The notes below the pieces were generated by a model. The model was not told where the DNA came from and ran no database searches. It saw nothing but the letters and a program-made list of their open reading frames with translations. Shown piece after piece: positions 38,426 to 46,960 of a stretch of 64,000 nt of DNA. The stretch is from Mesorhizobium loti (GTDB lineage Bacteria; Pseudomonadota; Alphaproteobacteria; Rhizobiales; Rhizobiaceae), in NCBI GenBank assembly GCA_002356515.1, contig AP017605.1:310001-374000 (forward strand), written 5' to 3'. A program made the position numbers and the translations under genes. Positions within the stretch are counted from its first letter, which is position 1; the number at the start of each line of letters is the position of its first letter.

Positions 38426-39328
38426 ATGGCAGAAAAGGTAGAATTGATTACGACACCGTTCGTAGGGCTGGCGGAGAAGATCATAGATCCTTATCGCGCC
38501 AAGATTAAAGCACCTACAAGATTATACCACTATACGTCGTCGGCTGGCCTGATCGGAATTGTCCAGACCAGCCGGGTGTGGTTTTCAGATAGTGCATTCA
38601 TGAATGATGGGTCAGAACTCCAGTATGGAATGGATATTTTCCGTCGAAAATCGGAGGCAATGCTTGAAAAGAAACCGGAGAAGAACCGGAATAGCCTAGA
38701 TCCTTTGATAGAATTCCTAAAAGGTCAGCAAACATTCAACAGGCAGATAATATTCTGCATGAGCGACGACGGAAATCTCCTAAATCAATGGAGAGATTAT
38801 GGGAAGGATGTGACTGCATATAGCGTTGAATTTGACACTCTCGCGCTGCTGAAAGATGAATTCAACTTCCGACCAGGTCTATTTTCTTTGATCTATGATG
38901 AGGCAATTCAAAACGAGATAACTGAAAAGTTTGTAGATGAACTATTTCAGATAGACCAATCAATCGAGTACCATAAATTGAATGACGATACGCGGTTGGC
39001 TTATATTATGAGCGGCGCGGCCGAGGCGCAATTCGTCATGAGTCATTTCAAGAATCCGGCCTTCAGTGTTGAGAACGAGTGGCGCCTTACTTTCTATGCA
39101 CACTACAACGCGAAGGAACCGAAGCCACAGTTCCGAGCATCTGCATTGGGTGTTGTTCCCTACTACGAATGGCATCGCTCAAACGGCGACAAGCTGCCCA
39201 TTACCCGTGTCATGGTCGGACCATCGCCATACGCCACAGCATCGGACATGGCCCTTAAACTGTTCCTGTTTCAATCAGGCTACCCGGACGTCGAGACCCT
39301 CTATTCGACAATACCCATCCGAAGATAA
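38426..39328 (+). CDS. DUF2971 protein
   Basis: 300 residues. The N-terminal LYHYTSSAGLIGIVQTSRVW and FMNDGSELQYG, then FCMSDDGNLLNQWRDYG and NEWRLTFYAHY, match the DUF2971 family. The fold is loosely reminiscent of ADP-ribosyltransferases, and members are often carried on mobile DNA; a defence or toxin role is only inferred. A strong site (GGGGGAG, 4 bases before ATG) sets the start. The gene is clearly richer in A+T than its surroundings, pointing to separate acquisition. Confidence 0.78.
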   Translation: MAEKVELITTPFVGLAEKIIDPYRAKIKAPTRLYHYTSSAGLIGIVQTSRVWFSDSAFMNDGSELQYGMDIFRRKSEAMLEKKPEKNRNSLDPLIEFLKGQQTFNRQIIFCMSDDGNLLNQWRDYGKDVTAYSVEFDTLALLKDEFNFRPGLFSLIYDEAIQNEITEKFVDELFQIDQSIEYHKLNDDTRLAYIMSGAAEAQFVMSHFKNPAFSVENEWRLTFYAHYNAKEPKPQFRASALGVVPYYEWHRSNGDKLPITRVMVGPSPYATASDMALKLFLFQSGYPDVETLYSTIPIRR

Positions 39329-39331
39329 ATG

Positions 39332-39490
39332 CTAGCCGGCGAGTGCCAGGCCGACGCCGATTCCGAGGCCGATGGCCAGGCCCGTCGCAAGGTTGCCGGC
39401 GAGCTGCAAAGCGACAGCTGCGGCGCGTGCCCGCCAGTCGGTGCGGGGCGCTGCCAGGATACGCACGAGGTCGTCGAGAGCGGTTTCCAT
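39332..39490 (-). CDS. Small one-segment membrane protein
   Basis: 52 residues: a charged N-terminus (ALDDLVRILAAPRTDWRARA) and a glycine-rich hydrophobic C-terminus (GNLATGLAIGLGIGVGLALA). Could be a holin-like or membrane-anchored phage peptide. Its stop lies three bases beyond the DUF2971 stop, tail to tail. Confidence 0.45.
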   Translation of the reverse strand: METALDDLVRILAAPRTDWRARAAAVALQLAGNLATGLAIGLGIGVGLALAG

Positions 39491-39537
39491 CGGCAGGCAC
39501 CATAGCGCGAAGCGATTCGCGTGTGAATCCCCTGCGC

Positions 39538-39771
39538 TTACGCTGGTCGAACCGACCCGGTGGTGTTCCACTGGATGAACTCGACCTCCTTGCCGGTCAC
39601 TTGCCGGACGGCTTTCAACAGCTCCTCATGCAAGACACGCGTAGCCCGGTAATGCTCGCAGTGCGGCGATATGAAGGGCTTCACGATGCTCTTGTGCAGC
39701 GCTTCAGCCGCCTCCAGGAAGGTCTCGATTTCAGCCTGCGATAGCTGCTTGGATGGTTTTGATCTGGCCAT
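39538..39771 (-). CDS. Small hypothetical phage-type protein
   Basis: 77 residues, soluble, starting MARSKPSKQLSQAEIETFL and containing a His/Cys cluster (PHCEHYRATRVLHEELLKAV). CGGAG lies about 9 bases before the ATG. No domain recognised. It precedes the small membrane protein on the same strand. Confidence 0.5.
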   Translation of the reverse strand: MARSKPSKQLSQAEIETFLEAAEALHKSIVKPFISPHCEHYRATRVLHEELLKAVRQVTGKEVEFIQWNTTGSVRPA

Positions 39772-39934
39772 TTGGCGAACTCCGTTTTTTGAGGGGTCGC
39801 CGCAACGGGAGGATTATATTCCTGATCTCGATGATGATGGCAAGCTAGGACAATGTTCCTTTCCTTGGAAAAATCGGCAATGGCACCTAAGTTGTAGCGC
39901 AGCTAATATTCAACGCCACATTTGGGAGGAATGA

Positions 39935-40546
39935 GTGAGTGACGAAGGGCACGAGGAGGAAGTCGAAACAGTCCTGCAGGGAGTCGGCTGGACGATTGCC
40001 AAGACAAAAGACGCCGGGACGATGGTTCCTTATCCGGCGCGACCCATCCTGGTCGACGGCCGGCTGAATTATGGCTGGATGGATTTGCGTGGCCGGCCGG
40101 ACCTGGTGGAACAAATTCCGGAAGCGCGCGAGAGCCCAGCACTCTCGAATCTGCTGCGGGTGATCGCTACCTCGCCCATGCTCATGTCCAGTGCCTGCGA
40201 GCACGCGTCGTTTGATCGCTCTGGCTCGGACGGGCCTGCATGGCAAGCAGGCGCCTTCATCATCGTCGAGTTCTTGGAGGCCGAAAAGAACACTGACCCA
40301 GGTCAATTGATCGAGTTTTCGAAATACGTTCTCGGCGGCATACCGCCGACGGAATTGCACCATATCGGCTTCGAGATGATCGTCGAGCCGCTGAAATATT
40401 TCTTCGGCCGGCGCGACTGCCACGCACTGATGATGAGGCCGCTCGGATATGGTTCTACGGAGGGAGAGGCCCTGGCTGCCTTGGAATTTGCCGTGAATGC
40501 CATCGCGGATTCGATCCAGCGAAACCGCGAGGTCAAGACCCCATAA
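39935..40546 (+). CDS. Hypothetical protein, cargo gene
   Basis: 203 residues, acidic, no membrane segment. The start is a GTG with GGAGGA five bases upstream; an ATG four bases earlier is out of frame and stops after three codons. Distinct stretches are YPARPILVDGRLNYGWMDLR and FEMIVEPLKYFFGRRD. Not recognised. It ends one base before the next gene, with which it probably forms a pair. Confidence 0.55.
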   Translation: MSDEGHEEEVETVLQGVGWTIAKTKDAGTMVPYPARPILVDGRLNYGWMDLRGRPDLVEQIPEARESPALSNLLRVIATSPMLMSSACEHASFDRSGSDGPAWQAGAFIIVEFLEAEKNTDPGQLIEFSKYVLGGIPPTELHHIGFEMIVEPLKYFFGRRDCHALMMRPLGYGSTEGEALAALEFAVNAIADSIQRNREVKTP

Positions 40547-40547
40547 A

Positions 40548-40985
40548 ATGCCTGACAACGATCGGCCGACACCACCTGATGAGCGCCTGATCGAATTTCT
40601 CGACGGGCTGCCGGTCACGATCCGCGATGGTGTTCTTTTCCGATGCTGCTTTGGACTAGAAGCAGGCGACTTCGCCGAGCTTGGCACGATCGACAATCTG
40701 ACAATTCTAAAGGTTTTCCTCGACGAGCACCCGAGACATAGAGGCTATAGATGCGCGCAGCTTATCGGCGTGCTCGAAATCGTCCTCGTGCCGCCAAAAG
40801 GAAATGAAGAGCTAAACCAAAAAATCTACGAAGAAACTGGCCACGAAGCGTTTCGTGATGCTGCCATCCGCGCTCCATTGAATGAACGTCATTTCGAGCT
40901 CGCTCGCCAACAGTTCGCTGAACTGCGGAGAACATCCCTGAGTCCTGAAGTTCTTTCGCTGTGGCTGGAGCTCTATCGGGGCTGA
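40548..40985 (+). CDS. Hypothetical protein, second of a pair
   Basis: 145 residues starting MPDNDRPTPPDERLIEFLDG. Mixed alpha/beta composition, not recognised. It directly follows the 39935 gene with a one-base gap, so the two are likely made together. Its 3' end coincides with the point where a phage gene on the opposite strand is cut short. Confidence 0.5.
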   Translation: MPDNDRPTPPDERLIEFLDGLPVTIRDGVLFRCCFGLEAGDFAELGTIDNLTILKVFLDEHPRHRGYRCAQLIGVLEIVLVPPKGNEELNQKIYEETGHEAFRDAAIRAPLNERHFELARQQFAELRRTSLSPEVLSLWLELYRG

Positions 40986-41097
40986 CGCCCAATGAGACCA
41001 GAAGCTCGACAGCTTCATGTCTCTCCACGGCGGCCATCAAGTCAGGCCCAGCACGATGCCCGGCAGAAAGGGCGAATGCGCGAGCCAGGGCGATCAT
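40986..41097 (-). pseudogene. Truncated phage gene (N-terminus only)
   Basis: Starts ATG overlapping the upstream phage gene stop (ATGA), as expected for a coupled phage operon. The first about 38 residues (MIALARAFALSAGHRAGPDL, then MAAVERHEAVELLVSLGV) look genuine. Beyond 40985 the frame merely reads the antisense of the 40548 gene, so the 3' part of the phage gene has been lost and replaced. Confidence 0.5.
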
Positions 41098-41450
41098 GCC
41101 TGGCCCTCCGGCTCGGGGTCATCTTTCTTGCCTCCGGTCAACGGCGTCAGGCGCGGCCGGCGGGGACCTGTCGGAAACGACAGGTTGAACTCGCCGCGCT
41201 CGGCACGGCGCAGCGCATCGCGGAACAGGCCTATCATCTCGTCTGAAATTACGTGCTCGTGCCGACCGCCGGCGTCGCCAATGGCGCAGACCAGCGCGCC
41301 CATGAGATGCGCGAAAACCTTATGCGCATCGCATCCTTGGGCTGCCATTTCGGGCATGGTCACCCTGTTCATGAACTCTTGGGCGTAGTGGTTGCACCAC
41401 TTCCCGTTTTCGCCTTCGAACGCGCCAAGCTCGGGATGGGGAAAAGTCAT
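41094..41450 (-). CDS. Phage hypothetical protein after tape measure
   Basis: 118 residues. Coupled by ATGA overlap to the tape-measure gene upstream and to the truncated gene downstream. Contains GKWCNHYAQEFMNRVTMPEM and a basic C-terminus. Position suggests a minor tail or regulatory protein; not recognised. Confidence 0.6.
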   Translation of the reverse strand: MTFPHPELGAFEGENGKWCNHYAQEFMNRVTMPEMAAQGCDAHKVFAHLMGALVCAIGDAGGRHEHVISDEMIGLFRDALRRAERGEFNLSFPTGPRRPRLTPLTGGKKDDPEPEGQA

Positions 41451-43702
41451 TTGCTGCCTGGCCTCCGACCGTTGCTCGTATATGCCTCTGCGGTCAGGAA
41501 CCGTTGCAGCCGGTTGAGCGCGACATCCCCGATTGTGAGATCGTCGATCCGCTCGCCGCCCGGCAGCTGCAGGACGATCGGCGTGCGCCGGTTACCACTC
41601 GAGGCGCCCGCCGATGAAAGCTTCATGTCGGCGAAGCCACCACCGGCAAAACGTTGCACGGACATGGAGCGGTTTAAGCCATCGACGAAGCCACCCAGGC
41701 TGAAGCCGCGCATGCCGCGGAGCGCCTCCATGATCTGGTCTCTTGGGATCGCCATTGCATTGAGGGCGCTAAAGAGCGGGCGCCCGTAGTAGGCGACTGC
41801 AGGCGATTGGGTGATAGCCTCGCCATCGGACAGCCACGCCGGGATCTTGTCTCCCTTTGGACCTCCAGGGCCACGCGCAAAGCCACCGCCGGCAAAGCCC
41901 GAAGCCCCACCGCCACCGCCGCTGTCGCCGCCAAGGCCGACGAGCTGTTTCGCCAGATTAATGGCGGACTGGATTTTCGAGACAATGCTATCGACCAGCG
42001 ACGAGATGCGATTGAGCACGCTGTTGGCGATACTGACCAGGCTGTTGAAGACGCTGGTAATCCGCCCTGGCAAGGTGCCAAACCAGCCAGCGATACGCTC
42101 AACGATCTGCTGCGCGATCGAGCCAAGCTGGTCGATAAGGCCGCTCCAAGCATTTACGATCGCATCGACGATCCCGTTGAAGGCGTCAACGGCCATCTGC
42201 TGGCCGTCGCCGAACGCGCTGACGATGCTCTCCCAAAGGCCGGTTGCGCCGTCGACGATCGCCTGCCAGGCCACGGCAGCGCCGTCCTGTACAAACTGCC
42301 AGGCCGAAGCGGCGCCGGCCTTGATCTGGTCCCAAAACACCGCGATGGCGATGCCGGCCGCAACAGCGGCGGCGGCTATGGCGAGAGCAGCACCGCCGAC
42401 GACACCCGCCAGCAGGCCGATGCCAGAGACCACGACCGCAACGGTCGAGCCCAGCAAGGTAAACACCCCGAGGAGCGATAGAACGGCCGCGCCGAGGGCG
42501 AGCTCGCCGCCGGTGATGTCGGTACCAAAAACTTTGTTGATTTGCTCGGCCACGAATTGCGCACCCTCGCGCAGCGCCTTGAAGGCCGGCAATACCAAGC
42601 CAGTAAATACGCCGGCGACATCATTGCCGAACTGCACGACGGCGGCGCCCCACTCTCGAATCCAGGGGTTCTTGACGTTTTGCGAATTGCCGGAAAGCAG
42701 GTGCAAAAAGTCGCCCAGCACGCCAGCGGTGACCCTCGCCGCCTCCTGGCCGAACTGCAGGATTGCGTCCTTGTTCTGGACAATGAAATCGCGGAAGGCC
42801 TCGGCACCGGCCAGCACGATCGGCGCGAACAGCAGGCCCAACTTTCGCTTGATGCCGAAGATGGCGCCGGCCAGGGAATCGAGTGTGTCACCCAACTTGT
42901 CACCCAGCTCGGCCTCGGCCGGCGTGAAGATCAGGCCGAGCTTTTCCGCTTCCTTGCCCAGATCGCGGATGCCGTCCCTGCCCTGGTTGAGGAAAGGGAT
43001 CAGGTCGGCGCCGGCCTTGCCGAACAGCTCGATTGCCAAGGCCGATTTGAGGGCGCCGTCGGGCATGCGCGAAAAGGCTTCCGCAACATCCTGGACGATC
43101 GCCTCGGTCGGGCGCAGCTTGCCGTTCACATCCTTGATCTTGACGCCAAGCCTGGAGAAGATGTTGCCGGCGGTGTCGACCTGTTTGGCCGCATCGTTGG
43201 TCTTGCCGCCGAATCGCGTGACCTTGACGCCGGTCGCGTCGACTGCATCCCCGGCCTTGTTGGTCTGTGTAGCCGCCTCGGCGATCGCCTTGTTCAGCTT
43301 CGACATGCCGGCGACCAGTTGTTCCTGGCCGACGTCGGCTTGTTTCGCGGCGAATTCCAGCCGCCCGTAGGCGTCGACTTGGAGGCCAGTCTTCTGTGCC
43401 GCCTTGCCCGCAGAGTCGGCCGCCTCGGCGCCGGACTTCGCCAGGCCGAAGACGGCAGCGCTGGCGCCGGCGGCGGCAGTGGTCAATCCGGCCCCGAGCA
43501 GCGCCGTGCGCTTTCCGAACGTCGCCAGGTCAGCTCCGAAGGTCTTGAGGCTGGCGCCAAACTTGGCCAGGTCCGCCTTCACTGCGGCGCTCTGGATCTG
43601 TTTGAAGGCCTTTTCGCCGGCAGCGCCGAGCGCCTTCAGTTGAGCGGCGATCGCAGCGCCGCCCTCGAGCGAGATGCGCTGGACGATAGATTTGCCTGCC
43701 AT
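41447..43702 (-). CDS. Phage tail tape measure protein
   Basis: 751 residues with the usual plan: an N-terminal coiled region (AAIAAQLKALGAAGEKAFKQ), the TMP-type AAQKTGLQVDAYGRLEFAAK domain, central hydrophobic segments (about 430-480), repeated Trp/Ile helices (GAAVAWQAIVDGATGLWESI) and a glycine-rich, phenylalanine-containing tail (FAGGGFARGPGGPKGDK). It sets tail length and points to a siphovirus-like ancestor. I start at MAGKSIVQRIS. Confidence 0.9.
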   Translation of the reverse strand: MAGKSIVQRISLEGGAAIAAQLKALGAAGEKAFKQIQSAAVKADLAKFGASLKTFGADLATFGKRTALLGAGLTTAAAGASAAVFGLAKSGAEAADSAGKAAQKTGLQVDAYGRLEFAAKQADVGQEQLVAGMSKLNKAIAEAATQTNKAGDAVDATGVKVTRFGGKTNDAAKQVDTAGNIFSRLGVKIKDVNGKLRPTEAIVQDVAEAFSRMPDGALKSALAIELFGKAGADLIPFLNQGRDGIRDLGKEAEKLGLIFTPAEAELGDKLGDTLDSLAGAIFGIKRKLGLLFAPIVLAGAEAFRDFIVQNKDAILQFGQEAARVTAGVLGDFLHLLSGNSQNVKNPWIREWGAAVVQFGNDVAGVFTGLVLPAFKALREGAQFVAEQINKVFGTDITGGELALGAAVLSLLGVFTLLGSTVAVVVSGIGLLAGVVGGAALAIAAAAVAAGIAIAVFWDQIKAGAASAWQFVQDGAAVAWQAIVDGATGLWESIVSAFGDGQQMAVDAFNGIVDAIVNAWSGLIDQLGSIAQQIVERIAGWFGTLPGRITSVFNSLVSIANSVLNRISSLVDSIVSKIQSAINLAKQLVGLGGDSGGGGGASGFAGGGFARGPGGPKGDKIPAWLSDGEAITQSPAVAYYGRPLFSALNAMAIPRDQIMEALRGMRGFSLGGFVDGLNRSMSVQRFAGGGFADMKLSSAGASSGNRRTPIVLQLPGGERIDDLTIGDVALNRLQRFLTAEAYTSNGRRPGSK

Positions 43703-43704
43703 GG

Positions 43705-43884
43705 TCACGTTCCCTTCTGTTTCTTCGCCTGGTGAGCCCTTCCGGCCCGCCTGACCCGCTCTGCCCTGCAACGCTGGCTACACACGCTCGACGGCCGCCT
43801 GCGGCCACGCACCACGCTGATGAAAGACGCACCGCAGACGGCGCAGGTGCGGCGATGCGTGACCTCTGAGGCGGTCGCCGCCAA
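43705..43884 (-). CDS. Small zinc-finger-like phage protein
   Basis: About 59 residues with CAVCGASF ... SVCSQRCRAERVRR, a CxxC/CxxxC zinc-binding pattern and a basic tail. The start is uncertain: a TTG two bases after the upstream stop is used here. It ends two bases before the tape-measure start, so it probably belongs to the same transcript. Confidence 0.45.
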   Translation of the reverse strand: MAATASEVTHRRTCAVCGASFISVVRGRRRPSSVCSQRCRAERVRRAGRAHQAKKQKGT

Positions 43885-43885
43885 A

Positions 43886-44281
43886 TCAGGCAGCCGATTG
43901 GTGACGACGCGCAGCGCGGGCGGCGAAGATGCCCGCAGACATCGTGCTGAAATCGCGTGCATCATCGGCCTGCTGGGCGGCGCCCTCGGTCGCCGTTGCA
44001 CCACCGCCACGGCGCGCGGCGGCGCGTTTGGCAAAGATGTCTTTCGCCATGCCCGACAAGGCAGCACCGCCAGCCAGTCGATCGTCCGGCAAGCCGGCGA
44101 CGAGGCGCTCGACCTCGGCACGGCCGGCCGTCAGTTCAACGCCGATCTGCTCGAAACGTGCGTCCTGCTCGGCCGTCAGGACGCCACCGTTTTCGGCCTC
44201 GGCCGAGGCGACAAGCGCATCGGCCTCGGCCCTCAATCCGGCGTCTTTGCGCAGCTGCGCCTGGATTAGTTGCTTCGTCAT
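43886..44281 (-). CDS. HK97 capsid delta-domain-like protein
   Basis: 131 residues. The first 65 (MTKQLIQAQLRKDAGLRAEA, then LTAEQDARFEQIGVELTAGR) resemble the coiled N-terminal delta/scaffold domain of HK97-type major capsid proteins, but the capsid body is missing. The C-terminus is Ala/Arg-rich. It may be a separate scaffold or the relic of a capsid gene. Confidence 0.55.
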   Translation of the reverse strand: MTKQLIQAQLRKDAGLRAEADALVASAEAENGGVLTAEQDARFEQIGVELTAGRAEVERLVAGLPDDRLAGGAALSGMAKDIFAKRAAARRGGGATATEGAAQQADDARDFSTMSAGIFAARAARRHQSAA

Positions 44282-44339
44282 TTTCGTATCTCCATGGGTT
44301 TGAGGTTCACGGCTTGAGATTGAAGTTTTCCTCGTCGGA

Positions 44340-45383
44340 CTAGCGCTCGATCGGATCCGGTCCCACGACACCAAGAATTGCCCTGGGATCGGCATCTGCG
44401 CGGCGCAGGACGTCGAGCCCGGCGGCATGAGCGCCGCGGATCAGCGTCTCCTCGTCACGCTCTGCCGATAATATCTGAGCCTTGATATCGGTCTGCTTTT
44501 CGGCGCGGGTGTCATCGTCGAGCGCAGCACTGTCGTCTCCGGGCAGCGCGTCGATCGTTCGCTCGAGCGCCGCGACCATCGCGTCTGGATAGAGCCACGC
44601 CATCATCGCGAGGGTGCTCGGGACCCTCAACTGACCGACGCCCGCGATGTTGGTTCCTGTCGGATCCACGCCGATTGTCGTCACGGACATGAGGTCGGAC
44701 GGAAAACTGACGTTGAGGCGCCGATCCCGACCAATGGTCGGGGCACCGGCTTTCGACAGGCCGGCGACGAGGTTGCGCGCCTCCTGCTTGCGAATCGACT
44801 TCGGAACGGGTGCGGTGCGCACCGCCGAGAGGTCCTGTTTCAGCGCGACGATGTCGGCGCGCTTGCGCTCGATGGCGGCTGCGGTCGGCGCGTTGCGCGT
44901 GTCGGAAGCCTTCGCCGCGGTCGCCTTCAGTGGGCCTGCGCCATCCTCCAAGTCGTTGACGTAGCTTAGCAGCGCGGCCTCGACCTGGCGCATGGCCTGC
45001 CACCGCGAAGCCCTTGCGCGATGGATGCTTTCGCAGCGGGCGAGCTCTTCCTCGGCAGCCTTTCGCTCGGCCATGAGGCCAGCCAGGTTCGGGTCTTCAG
45101 CCGGATCTGACTGTTTGAGACGTGACGAGATGACCCGCTCCCAGCGCGATGCACCTTCCGGCCGCCGATGGTCGATAACCACCTCAGCAGGTGCGCGCTG
45201 CCGACCAATCCGCAAATCGATATCGTCCAGGACCGACCGTGCCCGTTCGCACTGCTTGTCGGAAACCCTGCTGAGGTCAAAGGCTTCGGTGCTGGCCCGC
45301 ACCATGCCCTTGACGACCTCAAGGCTGCTTGCCGGCAGAATGCGACGGAGGTTCTGCATCACTTCGGCTTGTCTCAAGTCCAT
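44340..45383 (-). CDS. Phage hypothetical protein (coiled-coil plus C-terminal domain)
   Basis: 347 residues. The middle (GLMAERKAAEEELARCESIH, then AIERKRADIVALKQDLSAV) is coiled coil. The C-terminal third is a mixed domain (VGQLRVPSTLAMMAWLYPDAM). No family recognised. Two tandem 12-bp repeats lie 33-56 bases before its ATG. Confidence 0.55.
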   Translation of the reverse strand: MDLRQAEVMQNLRRILPASSLEVVKGMVRASTEAFDLSRVSDKQCERARSVLDDIDLRIGRQRAPAEVVIDHRRPEGASRWERVISSRLKQSDPAEDPNLAGLMAERKAAEEELARCESIHRARASRWQAMRQVEAALLSYVNDLEDGAGPLKATAAKASDTRNAPTAAAIERKRADIVALKQDLSAVRTAPVPKSIRKQEARNLVAGLSKAGAPTIGRDRRLNVSFPSDLMSVTTIGVDPTGTNIAGVGQLRVPSTLAMMAWLYPDAMVAALERTIDALPGDDSAALDDDTRAEKQTDIKAQILSAERDEETLIRGAHAAGLDVLRRADADPRAILGVVGPDPIER

Positions 45384-45415
45384 TGGTTTCTCCTATCGTT
45401 TAGTGGCGCTAAGGG

Positions 45416-45439
45416 GTTGTTTAGGCTGTTGTTTAGGCT
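45416..45439 (-). repeat. Tandem 12-bp repeat (possible operator)
   Basis: GTTGTTTAGGCT occurs twice in a row (45416-45427 and 45428-45439); GTTTAGG appears again at about 45492. On the transcribed strand these read CCTAAAC and lie just upstream of the 45383 gene, a suitable place for a phage regulator. Confidence 0.5.
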
Positions 45440-45493
45440 GCGTTTTCCCTGTCAGACTGGAGGCAATCCGGGCTTCGCCGTCCCGCATACAGT

Positions 45494-45994
45494 TTAGGTG
45501 TCGGGAGGACCCGCCGACTTCGGTGCGCGCGCGGACCGGTGAAAGTTCCTCGTGTCGACCGCAAGGCGCGCTTCGGCATTCGATCTGCAGAATTGTTCGT
45601 AGGCTGCCGCGACCCGTGCACGCCCTTCGGCTGTGCGATCGACGGCTGGTCGATAGGCTGCTGCCTCTTGCTCCGCAGCAAGGCGTCGCCGTTCAGCAGC
45701 GCCAGCCTCGAGACGTCTGTCGCGTTCGGCGTTGCACCAAAGCCGCAGCTCGGCTGGGCTCGGGTGCCAGCCGTGGCCAAGCGCCCCTTGGACAATGCGC
45801 CTCGTTGCGGATGCCAGGTCGCATGCTGCAACCACGATGGTGCCAGGCACGTCGCCTTCCAGTGCCAAGCGAAAGGCGGCCAAGTCCATTGCAACACGAT
45901 CGCTGTCTCGGCGCGACAGGCTGCCCATCACGACCAAGGCCGCGAGCAGGTCCTGTTCGCTGGCGACCCGGCTGTGCATGGTGAGATCAGACAC
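45494..45994 (-). CDS. Phage hypothetical protein
   Basis: About 166 residues. A GTG with GGAGG six bases upstream, overlapping the 3' end of the preceding gene, is the best start; an ATG 12 bases earlier lacks such a site. The C-terminal half is Ala/Arg/Glu-rich helix (AERDRRLEAGAAERRRLAAE). Not recognised. Confidence 0.5.
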   Translation of the reverse strand: MSDLTMHSRVASEQDLLAALVVMGSLSRRDSDRVAMDLAAFRLALEGDVPGTIVVAACDLASATRRIVQGALGHGWHPSPAELRLWCNAERDRRLEAGAAERRRLAAEQEAAAYRPAVDRTAEGRARVAAAYEQFCRSNAEARLAVDTRNFHRSARAPKSAGPPDT

Positions 45995-46748
45995 CGTGGC
46001 CTCCATGCATCGCCGAGAGTTGCTGCTGGGCGAACTCGGCCAGCGACTGAGGCCGCTTCCCGCTTCGCTCCGTCGGTTGATCAAGCCACCGCTCTTGGTT
46101 CAGCCAGGTCGAAGGATGGCACCAGGCCCGATCGGCTGGCTTGGTGGCGATGTAGCGCTCGACACCACAGATCAACACCTCGATGCTGGCCTTGCGCAGC
46201 GCCTGGTCGAACGCCTTGCGAGCTGCTCCCTTGCCGACCTTTTCTGGATATCCCGACCACCATGCCTCGAAAGCCTCTTCCTTGTTCCTGATGGGAACGA
46301 GGTCGACCGCGCGCTCGACAAGGTGAGTGTTTGTTTCTTTGAGTTCTTGTTGACTGTGAGTTCTTATATATTCGTCCGTGTTTTCCGTTTCCGGCTGAAC
46401 CGTTTCCGGCTTAGCCGTTTCTGGCTTTTCAGGAAGTGGACGTCCCTTTCCAATAGGCTCATTGTAAACGACGTATTCGACCTGCCTTACCCGGCCGTCT
46501 GCGTTGCGCTGGATCTCTCGATCGATATAGCGGGCGTCGATTAGCTCATTGAGGATCCGGTAGGCTTTGTCCCGACCAATGCTGCCGGCTCGCGCCAAGT
46601 CGTCGACGTTGACGGACCAGTTGTTCGGCTTCGAAAGCAGGTAGCAAAGCACCCCGCGAGCCTCGAAGGACATTGCCGCATTTTCTGCCGCTGCGTTTGG
46701 GATAATTGTGAATTTATCAGCGCGACGGCGCGTCACGATAGCCATCAC
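45987..46748 (-). CDS. Phage replication-type winged-helix protein
   Basis: 253 residues. The N-terminal 100 form a winged helix (FTIIPNAAAENAAMSFEARG, VDDLARAGSIGRDKAYRILN) like phage replication initiators. A charged linker repeating PETxxPET follows, then a C-terminal domain WWSGYPEKVGKGAARKAFDQ seen in phage O/DnaT-like proteins. The start overlaps the upstream small gene by ATGA. Confidence 0.7.
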   Translation of the reverse strand: MMAIVTRRRADKFTIIPNAAAENAAMSFEARGVLCYLLSKPNNWSVNVDDLARAGSIGRDKAYRILNELIDARYIDREIQRNADGRVRQVEYVVYNEPIGKGRPLPEKPETAKPETVQPETENTDEYIRTHSQQELKETNTHLVERAVDLVPIRNKEEAFEAWWSGYPEKVGKGAARKAFDQALRKASIEVLICGVERYIATKPADRAWCHPSTWLNQERWLDQPTERSGKRPQSLAEFAQQQLSAMHGGHGV

Positions 46749-46948
46749 GCCGCCCTCGAAACTGGATCCCCGCCGGCGGACGGCCGAGGAGAGGCCTCCA
46801 CCGACGAGGACGGATCATCCAGCGTGGCGTGATCCAGGTCTTGGCTCGCTTGAACGCGCTTTCCTGTCGCGCCAGCAACAGCGAGGGGACGCAGCGAGCC
46901 TTTCCGTTTTTCGGCCGACCAAGGAGCCGTCAAAAGTTCCCCTCGCAT
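46745..46948 (-). CDS. Small phage hypothetical protein
   Basis: 67 residues, polar, no domain. AGAGGA six bases before the ATG and an ATGA overlap with the following replication-type gene support it being translated. Confidence 0.4.
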   Translation of the reverse strand: MRGELLTAPWSAEKRKGSLRPLAVAGATGKRVQASQDLDHATLDDPSSSVEASPRPSAGGDPVSRAA

Positions 46949-46960
46949 CTGGGTGATCCT

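Noticed and set aside
41811..43370. Plus-strand 519-codon frame opposite the tape measure gene
   Set aside because: Composition is Ser/Pro-rich antisense without motifs; the minus-strand product is a clear tape measure protein.
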